Source: Eutypa lata (taxonomy: Eukaryota; Ascomycota; Sordariomycetes; Xylariales; Diatrypaceae). From it: a stretch of DNA of 64,000 bases. The stretch's first letter is position 1. Every line of letters starts with the position of its first letter. The notes below the pieces were generated by a model. That model saw only the letters and a list, made by a program, of their open reading frames with translations. It ran no database searches and was not told the DNA's origin. Below are positions 10,724 through 19,883 of the stretch, one piece after another. The position numbers and the translations under genes are program-made. The stretch covers positions 992,001-1,056,000 of the forward strand of contig JAKULF010000008.1 in assembly GCA_022661535.1 (NCBI GenBank), given 5' to 3'.

Positions 10724-12189
10724 CCAACAGCAGCTAAGCTATAGGTAGGTAGGTGTTACGTTTTATTGTCCTAAGAGTCTGGTGTATGCATGGGGTGGTG
10801 GGTAGGTCTGTAACGATGAGATGCTTTTCTCTTCTTAGTCACCCGAGCCAGTGTAACAATAAAACTAGAGACATCCGACTGATTCCCTCTCTTAGGTACA
10901 GAAATGGACACTCTTTAGAATCGAACTGTGTGCTGTACTGTACTATAGGCATGCAATGCCCCCGAACTTAGAGATGATAGGGATATAGGGGGGAAGATGA
11001 TAGGTGAATTGCAAGCTGTATGTAGTTATGTTACAATTAGCACTTGGGAAGCCTTCTAACGTCAGGACCCTCAGTTTGGATTACAGAAGGATCAGTGATT
11101 GGTGGCCAGGTTGAAACGCCCCAGCTATCTTCCACTACCACTAAAGAAGTTCGATTGATGTGGAGTGGGGGCCGCCCACTCCGGTACTGGAACAGGGATA
11201 ATAACCTTAACTTAGCGAAGGAAGACAGTGTAGCCTGACAAGGAAGTTGTTTCTTATTGACGGCACACACTAGGTAACTACCTAACTAACATCAATCTCA
11301 TTATTCATATCGCAAAACATATTCGCAACGTTACCTTCTACTCCCGCTTGTGGCATGCCATTGATGCTACGCCAGCTCCAGAGCTCCACGAAATGGTGGC
11401 GAGCTGTTGGAGCCTCATACTACAAGTACAACATGAAACCCTGTCTCAATACATAGAAAAGTATTGGATGGATGGTCACAATCATAGCTGATCGGTCCGG
11501 ATAAGGCAAACTCTTGCCTCCTCTTGAAAGCTACCTAGTAGGCCTAGAGCTACATGTAGAGCTCCATGTGGTTCTCGATCACAGCAAAACTCTGCGCTGT
11601 CTGGCTGTATAACGGTATAACCTGCCATTCCTACCCGCCAGAATGGGTTTAAGTTCTAGTGATTGATTGGTGTAGAGCGAACGACGAACAATGGCCACTG
11701 ATTCAATCCACATGTATCCGGCTTCCTGCTGGGGTTGGAGGAGAGCCAGGCTGGCATCAGTCCACAAGAACACAACCGAGTGTCACCTGTGCTTTTTTTG
11801 ACGTTTTGGCCCCACAGCGGTGCGGTGACCTTCTACTGTAAGATGCTCGAGACGCTCCCTAATCAAAATGCTTTTTTTCTTTCCCTCTTGTGATGTGGTA
11901 AGCCGGGATCCACAAGATACCGAATCTCGGAATGTTCGAGTCGGGGCCTGGTCCGCCTATGCCGTTGTTCGTGCTATCTGATATCATAATAAATACATCT
12001 GGACGTAACTTTCTCTCTGTTCCCCCTATGTCTTATACATGGAGACCAAAATACTTGCTCAAGGGACTATAGTCCTAATACTCGACAAAACATAGCCAAA
12101 CACACAACTATTGTTATAGTTGGCATAGCCTTCAACTACAATTACTGTACTTAATATATTTGTCCTCCTCCGCACAACCCAGAATAAAT
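10724..12189. promoter_or_regulatory. Shared divergent promoter region of nag3 and dac1
   Basis: The two genes are transcribed away from each other from this 1.47-kb region, the natural place for shared control by RON1. I found by eye no close match to the yeast Ndt80 MSE core (CRCAAAW); only weaker CACAAG/CACAAC copies near 11762-11776 and 11909-11914. No coding sequence is supported: the short ORFs (10753-10971, 11037-11270, 11659-11841) lack recognisable features. A GTAG tract lies at about 10743-10755. Confidence 0.55.
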
Positions 12190-13578
12190 ATGCCTCACTC
12201 TCTTCCCACGTCACCGAAGTCATCACCGAAAAATGGTGAAACAGGCATTACGAAGTTCACGAACTGCCGTATCCTGAAGGGCGACAGCCTCGTCAAAGAG
12301 GACCTCTGGGTCAACAGCGTCACGGGAAAGATCATCAGGAGCCAAGCCGCCTTCTACGATGAGTTCGCCATGCCGGACGAGGTCATCGACCTCGGCGGCC
12401 GCATCCTATCGCCGGGCCTCATAGAGTGCCAGCTGAACGGCGCCTTCGGGTTCAACTTCTCCACCCTCCTCGAGCCGGCCACCTACGCCAAGAAGATGAA
12501 AGAGGTCAACCGGCGGCTGGTCGAGACGGGCGTCACGTCGTACGTGCCGACCCTCACCAGCCAGCGCAGCGAGATCTACAAGACGGCCCTGCCGCACCTC
12601 GGGCCCTCGGGGTACCTGCAGGTGGCGGAGGACGGGGCCGAGTCGCTCGGCGCGCACTGCGAGGGCCCCTTCCTCAGCCCGACCAAGAACGGGTGCCACA
12701 ACGTGGACGTGCTGCGGGTGGCGGAGACGTTCGCGGACCTGGAGGACGCCTACGGCGCCGCCAACCTCAGCCCGCAGCCGGACTCGTACCGCCCGATCCC
12801 CATCAAGATGATCACGGCGGCGCCGGAGCGGGGCCAGATGACGAAGCTGATCCCCGAGATCGCGAGCCGGGACATCGTCTTCGCGGTCGGCCACTCCGAG
12901 GCCACGTACGAGGACGCGTCCGAGGCCGTCGCGGCCGGGTCCACCATGATCACGCACCTCTTCAACGCCATGCGGCCGCTGCACCACCGCAACCCGGGCA
13001 TCTTTGGCGTGCTCGGCAAGGCCGAGAGCCTGCCGCGCCCGTACTTCGGCATCATCGCCGATGGCGAGCACCTGCACCCCACTACCGTCAAGATTGCCTT
13101 CAATGCCCACCCCGACGGCTTCATCCTCGTCACCGATGCCATGCACCTCGTCGGTCTGCCCGATGGCAAGTACCAGTGGACGAATGGCGACTGTGAGAGC
13201 CATATCGTCAAGCAGGGCGGTAAGCTGGTCTTGGAGGGATCGGACCGGATCGCTGGAAGGTGAGTTAACTATGTCACCCTTTTCTACCCTCACTCAAAAT
13301 GGTTTGATCGATTTGTTTCTAACTGTTTCAATAGCTCCATAACGCTCATCGAGTGTGTATCGAACTTCCTCAACTGGTCGGGCGCGGGCATACCCCAGGC
13401 CTTGAAGGCCGTCACGTCGACGCCAGCGGCCATGCTGGGCCTGCAGGGCGTCAAGGGCTGTCTGGACCAGGGAGCCGACGCGGACATGGTTGTGTTCTCT
13501 GAGCAGCAGTCCGACAGGGGCCTAGAGCTCGTCGTGGATGAGGTGTGGAAGTTCGGTACTAAGGTCTTCACCCGCTAA
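12190..13578 (+). CDS. dac1: N-acetylglucosamine-6-phosphate deacetylase
   Basis: Hydrolyses GlcNAc-6-phosphate to glucosamine-6-phosphate and acetate, the second intracellular step of GlcNAc use (NagA, amidohydrolase superfamily). Exons 12190-13259 and 13335-13578, with a 75-nt intron (GTGAGT...CAATAG) near the 3' end; 437 residues. The start is the first ATG (MPHSLPTSPK); the frame is open a little further upstream but without ATG. Motifs: HCEGPFLSPTKNGCH (H156, E158, a likely metal ligand), VGHSEATYEDA (H235), THLFNAMRPLHHRNPG (H256), VTDAMHLVGLPDG (D316, the expected catalytic Asp), and C-terminal TSTPAAMLGL and GADADMVVF. The coding sequence is strikingly GC-rich with G/C-ending codons, unlike nag3 next door. 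Enzyme identity is secure. Confidence 0.96.
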
Positions 13579-13881
13579 GTATAGCGGAATGTGGAAGCGT
13601 GATCTACATACTTAGTTCACGTCGAGACCCAAAATTGTAAATATCGTATTAGGTCACGGAGTTCGGTCTAGAGTTATACCAGTGTAAGGTTTTTTTCATT
13701 TCTTTCAAGACTGGGGTATCATACTACTGATAGATTATGATGGCATTTTATGAACAGCTGCTACGTATATATATAGTACATTTAGCAGTCAAAAACACAC
13801 AATAGAACATACTGTTGCCTGATTTGTACAGGCCAACAAAAGTTCAAGACCATTTCGCATGCAATCGTGATAAGTTATCTG
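13579..13881. other. Short convergent intergenic spacer between dac1 and the srs2-type helicase gene
   Basis: About 300 bp shared by the two 3' ends. AT-rich, with T-rich and ATATAT stretches near 13690-13790 consistent with polyadenylation regions. No gene is seen. Confidence 0.6.
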
Positions 13882-16800
13882 TTAAGGCCGCTTTACCGTC
13901 AGCTTGAAAGGCTTCTTCAGTTGATCCATGGGAGTGATCCCACTGCGTCCCAAGTTAGCCAAGGGTGCCGGCCTCTTTATCCCACCTCCCCTCGAGCCCA
14001 ATGAGCCATTCACGGTCGTGGCGTGGAAGCTCGCCGCTGGACGTACTATCTCATCTGGAGGAATGATATTCTCCTTCTCCGCTAATACATCGACAGGTTT
14101 CTCCGGGGGTGGTTTGGTCGGCGAGCTAAAGCAGGCGTAGTGTTTTGAGGCCTGTGCCTCCTCTCCTGCACGGTCCTGTGTGGTTGTCGTTGCTGGTTTT
14201 GATGTCAGCTTAGCCGAGCCGAGTTTGTGGTTTGCTAAGCCCGGATCTATAGCGGGACTTGGCTGAGGTTTCATGGTAGCTGCCGGCAGTTGTTGCCCTC
14301 GCCGACGGCCGGTCCAAGGTGGTCGGCTTTGGGGAGGGTAGGTAGCATTCTGAATTGGTCGTGATGGCGGCGGTGCAAAGGACTGGACGTCAGATGTCTT
14401 TGACTTGTCGTGGTTGGTTACGCCATAGCCGTAGCCAAGGAGACTTCTCTGCACTGGGCGCTGGGCGCTTGTAGATGGCTTTTGCGCTCTTTGGACGGGC
14501 TTCGCAGCAGGTTTGGTTTCCACTGCTGCAGCTTCCGCAGCGCTCGCGTGGTGAGCAGCGGCCGTAGTAAACCCCGCCTGCGGCATCTGGGGCACAGTGA
14601 ACGAGGACGATCTCTGCATCGTTGTAGCATATGGTGTGCACCAGCCATCGGCCGATTCGGCAGCTATCTGACTAGTTCCCCCAGTATGCTGAAGCTTTCG
14701 TCGCTTAGGTGGAGCAGTAAACTGGTTTGCACCACCACCTCCACCGCCACCACTTGTATTTGCATCGCTCTGTCTAGGGTCGACAGGAAATTGGTTGTCC
14801 TCAACTGACGCCATGAGAGGCATGTTCTTGTAAATGAACTCCTCCGAAGGCATCTCTCGTCGCAAAATTTTGGCTATTTCCACCATCACTTGCCTGTCCA
14901 ATGCAGGGCCTTTCTTGAGGAAATTTGACAGTGATATACAGTCGATAAAGGGAGATAGCTGAGCACCGCCATCGCCGTTACTGTTGGATATATATAGAGG
15001 GAAGCTGAGATATAACAACGCCTGTGCTCGAGTCATCGCGACATACAACAAGCGTCGTTCTTCAGCTTCGTCTTCGGATCGCATATGCGGGATAGAACCC
15101 TGGTACACTGCTGGAATGAAGACTACAGGCCATTCCAAGCCCTTCGCAGCGTGTATCGTAGAAATTGTAACGAGCGGCTTTCCCTCTCCATCCTTGTCGT
15201 CGCTTTGCTTGTCAGAAGCTAACGAAATATTTGCAAGGAAGCGTGCTAAGATATCATCTTCCGAACTCTGTTGGACGTCTTGTATGGTTGGAAGCGTTTC
15301 TTCTTCCAGTCGACTTTTGTCCCTCATAAATTCTGCAGCTAGGTTGACGAATTCCTGAACGTTCGCCCATCGTGACTCATGCTCCGCATAAGTTTCTTCC
15401 AAAAAGCTCTGCAAATGTAAGTCGCGTATTAATTTCTCGATTACCTCCACCAAGTTGATAGGCGTACCATCGTTCGAACGTAACCGACCACGAACGCCCT
15501 CGATCAATCGAATAAGCTCTCCACTCATTTTCTGTTCTGCCTGTTTTCTGATGGTGGTCTTTGCAGTGCGAATTCCCCGGCAGTGTTGAAGAAGCAACTT
15601 CCAGAGACTCATTGAATTACGCTCAGCCTCCTCAAGAAGGGTCTTTATTGTCTGGTCGCCAATGCCTCGCTTCGGCACATTGATAATGCGTGCCAGAGCG
15701 TCGTTGTTGTCTGGCTGATGTATGATACGCATGTAGTCCAATATCATTTTAATTTCAGCCCGCTCATAAAACTTGAAACCACCTAGATGGGTGTTATTAT
15801 CAATATGTCTCGCGTCCTGTCTGCAGATACTGTTTTACATACCAACCATCTTATAGGCAATTCCTTCCCTGCCTAAAGCGGATTCGATGTGTCTCGAGAG
15901 TGAAGCGGAACGGAGCAATATCGCCACATCGTCAAGGTTGATCATGTTCCCGGACACGACCCTCACCCGTTTAATTTCAGATATTATCCAATCCGCCTCA
16001 GCAGTCGGGCTCTTGAGTGTCCGGAGAACTGGCCGGGTACCTCTTTCGTGGATTGGTAGCAAGGCCTTCTTATATCTCGAACTATCTCGCTCAATCACCT
16101 TCAGAGAAACGTCAAGAATCGAACTAGAGGATCTATAGTTTTCTTCGAGTGCCACTTCGTCTGTGCCAGGAAAGTCACGGAGAAAGCGATGCAGATTCCT
16201 TATTTCCGCCGATCGCCAGCCGTATATACTTTGATCCGGATCGCCAACAATCGTGACCTTGCGGCTTCGCTGTGCAAAGAGCTTCATAAGATCGTATTGG
16301 ACGCCGTTGGTGTCTTGGTATTCGTCAACCAAGACTGTCTGTATATTGGACACACAAGAGGGGAACTTTTGTAAAAGCTCAACGCAACGGACCAAGAGAT
16401 CGTCATAGTCGAGGAGGTTTGAGCGCTCTAAATGGTCTTGGTACTCTTGGAAACACTGCTCCAAGGCTTGTGATTGAATAGCTTTGCCATTCTTCGACAC
16501 TACCGTCTTGTCATCCGATGTTCCTTTTGCTTTTCGTTTGCTAATCCATCCACGCGCCATCGCTGGCTCAATCGGCACATCTAGCCTCTTGCATATGCGC
16601 TGGATGATGCCTCTTGAGTCGGAATCGTCTGCAATCGCGAATTTTTGGTCCAATCCTATGTATTTACCGTAGGCAGCAAGGTACCGTCGCGCAATACTGT
16701 GAAATGTGCCCAGCACAATCTTCTTTTCTCGTCCACCGCCTAGGGCCTGACCGATCCGTGACTTCATCTCGTTAGATGCCTTGACGGTGAAGGTAGCAAC

Positions 16801-16983
16801 GATGACGTCGCATGGCGGAATTCCAACATGGTCGATAAGCCATACGACCCGAGAAGTAAGCGTATGCGTCTTTCCACTTCCGGGCCCCGCTAAGATGGCT
16901 ACCGTTGAGGCTCCAGAGCTGACAGCGCGACATTGTGCTTTGTTTAGCGAGGCGAAGACGTCCCCATGGGCCGCCGCTGGCAT
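13882..16983 (-). CDS. srs2: UvrD/Rep-type 3'-5' DNA helicase, Srs2 type
   Basis: Superfamily 1 helicases of this type translocate 3'-5' on DNA; Srs2 strips Rad51 filaments and limits unwanted recombination. Exons in gene order: 16983-15843 and 15782-13882, with a 60-nt intron (GTATGT...ATCTAG). Product 1013 residues, starting MPAAAHGDVFASLNKAQ; the frame is open upstream of this ATG but without another ATG. All core motifs are present: Q-like LNKAQ, Walker A AGPGSGKTHTLTSR (K38), motif II DEYQDTNG, III VGDPDQSIYGWRSAEI, IV ENYRSSS, V TISTIHAAKGLEWPVVFIPA, VI LLYVAMTRAQ. The splice junction rebuilds KMVGGFKFYERAEI, a UvrD-conserved stretch. The C-terminal 350 or so residues are low-complexity (Pro, Ser, Ala, Gly) with a Lys/Arg-rich end, as in fungal Srs2. 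It converges with dac1 and has no evident link to GlcNAc use. Confidence 0.92.
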
Positions 16984-18299
16984 GGTTTGGAATATTAGAT
17001 CATGAAATTTAGCTCGAGATTTATCAAAACAAACAAACACAAGCAAATTGGGTTAATATATGTTAGTTCATCCCACATTTATGATTGAACTAGTAATCGA
17101 AAGGATCGAAAGGACGCGTCGAGACTCTACCGCGCGGGTGGTAATGAGTTGCGTAGGTATCTATCTACCTTACCTAAGCTGGAAGACGCGCGCAGTCAGG
17201 TGATCTCTACATTCATCATTCAAGCCACATCTCGATAACATTGATAAGGGGGACGGAGCGTGGCGCTCAATTGTGGCTCGCGATTCATGCACAAACCACC
17301 AGTGCCAAGTGTGCTTACAGTTACCCTTTGCCCCCCCTGCCCCCTCGGCAGCTCGAATCTCCTCAGCCCCTCATTATCTTCCCGGTTCTGGTTTCTCCAA
17401 GACCCCTTACTGCGGATCACATTTTGTTTTGTGGCTCATCCAATCATTACTTGCTTTCATGCAGACACTATCAGGCTATCACGCTCAGACTCCGATTGTT
17501 TCTCGCAGATCAACGGCAATCGTGGAAATCTAATTGGCAAATATGATCTCCCTCAAAAGTTTGTCTTCTCATCTATGGTAATCACATCATTTAGTTGGTG
17601 ATATAAGTAAAAGGTCACACATGATTAAAATAGGATGAGAGAATCGGGACCAAAAGCTAAAAATGTGATACGGTCAAGAAAGGAATGGCCGTCACCAAAT
17701 AGAAATCCCATTAAGACAACTGGAATCGAGGAAAGATCCCTCTAGCACCACATTGAAGATCTCTGGGCGCAGGGGTTGAATTGTCAATTGGGGTTGGGTG
17801 AGATGGTAACTTTACGACGAAGTTATTTGATTGGCCATTGGACGGTAAAGGAAGGCTTACCGAGCGGAGTCCACATATGCGCGTTGTAACTACAAGACCA
17901 ATCATCTCCTTAGCTCTACCCCTCGGCGCTTAAGATCCCCTGCAACATCTACAGCTCATCCAACCAGAGCTCTGTCTTTGAGCAACTCCCGTTCCCTTTG
18001 TAGAAAACGATAGCGACTCGTCACCCTCACTGGGCCGTTTATTCGTGGGGTCTATATGCATTGCGGCACAAGGTGCCTGGCTGGATGGACAAGTAGGAGT
18101 CGAGTTCACATCATGGCGCCTAACTTACCACGGCGGTGTCGAGGTCGCTTGCCCACTTCGATACACTGCCGAACATCATCAGCCGCTATATACTCTTAAT
18201 GCTCCCAATTTTGTTGTCTAACCTTGTCGATTATCTATCAAAATGTGTTTCAACATGCTCCGTCAGGAGGTCTGATTAAATATTTGGGGGATATATCTC
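16984..18299. promoter_or_regulatory. Divergent intergenic region between the helicase and membrane-protein genes
   Basis: A 1.3-kb stretch between two divergently transcribed genes, so it should contain both promoters. Overlapping ORFs at 17241-17601 in several frames have no conserved features; I treat them as chance. A pyrimidine-rich stretch lies at about 17327-17410. No recognisable operator is seen. Confidence 0.5.
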
Positions 18300-19883
18300 A
18301 TGAAGATCCGGATGTCGCACACGATGCAACCTAGGACTTATAGTACTCTCCTCTCTCCCAAGTGTGTTGTGATTTTAACTTCTCTGTCGTTCATTCCTTT
18401 GTGTCACGCTACAACTCTGGACAACCTCCATCAAGATTACTTCGATCCAGCTAGTCCTGGAGATTCACCCTATCTTCCTGCACAGATCGGCGGTATAGTC
18501 GGGGCATATGCGCTCTCTCTTGTCATAGTCGCCTCAGTCTTACTTCTCCTTGCAAAACGACGTCGTGAGCACCTCACAGCCGGAGACGGAGACGCGGGCC
18601 AGGCTACTTACCAATATACTCTCCCACTACCACCTCCACCGAAAGGTTTTGAGTATCCGCCTTATTCTTTTGGGGAGTCTCCCAAATCACCCATCAAGAA
18701 TTTCTCTTATCCAACCCCGGCAGAGGAGCCAGGCACAGGCCCATATATTTATTCTCCCCCGCAGTCTACGAGTACACTCGGTATCAATCCCCTGGTCGAC
18801 CAGAGAGTAGTTGCTGCAGACCGCGAGATGGCGCAACAACAGTTGGAAGAGATGTACAAGTATGTGATGGAGCAGGAGGCTGCCAAAGAGGCAGGAGTCA
18901 CCTTAGAACGGCCACCCTCTGCGATTTCGCCGGTTGCTAGGGATCCGTCTACAACATCTCTTCCTAAGAGCATCCTGAAGAAGGGAAGGAACAAGCCCGC
19001 GAACTTGGATCTTGAGCGAGGGGGTGAACGGGAGAAAACTGAATCGAGGACGTCTTCCATCTTTTCAGCTATTTTGTCCCCCAAGAAGAAAAAGAGCATG
19101 AAGGCAATTAGCATCTCGTCACCCATTATGACGCCAATGTCTGGGACGTTCCCGCGCTATGAAGGCGAAGAAATGAACAGCATTCCTCCTCGCCATTATG
19201 CACCAGCCTCTCCACCTCCTATTCCGGGTGACCAGACTCCGTATGCACGAGATACGAGATACAACTCTCAGGCAGCACCCATCACACCACCGGACTTCTC
19301 TCCCGAGAGCACTCAGAGCATCGATGAGCGCTTGGGTTCTCAATTCGGTCATTCCCGCAACACATCCCAGGCACCCACCGAGGCCGACCCCGTCTCAGCG
19401 GTTTCGGAACGATCCACCGCGCCTCTTGTGGGTCTGCCTTCCTCACCGAAGCCTGGTGTCAACCGCTTCCCCTCATTCCCAGCTTCACCTAAGCCGGGTG
19501 CCACCTTCCCGACTTCACCGCTGCCCGGAGCTAGCTTCCCAGCCTCACCAAAGCCCGGATCGACTTTCTCTCGGCCTAATGCGCCTTCAGCAGTCCGTAC
19601 GGGTGGTGCTCTCCCGCTTCGTGCATACGAGCCTTCCTTAACGTCCCCATCATTACAGACGACAAAACAGACCACGTTTGAAAGGGCAGCACCGCTGTCT
19701 CCTTCCGGCCTCCGGACACCGTGGACGGGCGCCCCAGTTCCCTATACTCCATATCAGCCATTCTCACCAGTGGTTCCTATTACCCCATCACTAGTTACCA
19801 AGGCCGACCGGAAGAGGATGAAGCAGCTACAACCAAAGACACCGACCGTGGAGATGGTGCAGAGCTCCGACGATGTTTGGTAG
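18300..19883 (+). CDS. Ser/Pro-rich single-pass membrane protein of unknown function
   Basis: Single exon, 527 residues; I do not recognise the family. An N-terminal hydrophobic stretch (residues about 20-36, ending CHATT) looks like a signal peptide. After a short Pro/Ser-rich segment comes one strong membrane segment (about 62-85, GGIVGAYALSLVIVASVLLL) closed by the stop-transfer run AKRRREH. This predicts a tiny extracellular or lumenal N-terminus and a cytosolic tail of about 440 residues. The tail is low-complexity, rich in Ser, Pro and Thr, with basic patches (PKSILKKGR, SPKKKKS), a short helical stretch (REMAQQQLEEMYKYVMEQEAA) and an imperfect repeat near 380-424 built on FPASPKPG. Many SP/TP sites suggest phosphorylation. 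The layout resembles a membrane-anchored scaffold or wall-stress-sensor-like protein, but that is only inference. Confidence 0.8.
   Translation: MKIRMSHTMQPRTYSTLLSPKCVVILTSLSFIPLCHATTLDNLHQDYFDPASPGDSPYLPAQIGGIVGAYALSLVIVASVLLLLAKRRREHLTAGDGDAGQATYQYTLPLPPPPKGFEYPPYSFGESPKSPIKNFSYPTPAEEPGTGPYIYSPPQSTSTLGINPLVDQRVVAADREMAQQQLEEMYKYVMEQEAAKEAGVTLERPPSAISPVARDPSTTSLPKSILKKGRNKPANLDLERGGEREKTESRTSSIFSAILSPKKKKSMKAISISSPIMTPMSGTFPRYEGEEMNSIPPRHYAPASPPPIPGDQTPYARDTRYNSQAAPITPPDFSPESTQSIDERLGSQFGHSRNTSQAPTEADPVSAVSERSTAPLVGLPSSPKPGVNRFPSFPASPKPGATFPTSPLPGASFPASPKPGSTFSRPNAPSAVRTGGALPLRAYEPSLTSPSLQTTKQTTFERAAPLSPSGLRTPWTGAPVPYTPYQPFSPVVPITPSLVTKADRKRMKQLQPKTPTVEMVQSSDDVW

Noticed and set aside
12160..12189. 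Upstream extension of dac1 to 12160
   Set aside because: The frame begins with TTG, not ATG; the first ATG is at 12190. The same applies to the extensions of the helicase (to 17046), SREBP (to 22657) and antiporter (to 56409).
12406..13293. A 295-codon antisense ORF and a 256-codon +frame ORF overlapping dac1
   Set aside because: Both are shadows of the very GC-rich dac1 coding frame; their Arg/Ala/Gly-rich translations show no family features.
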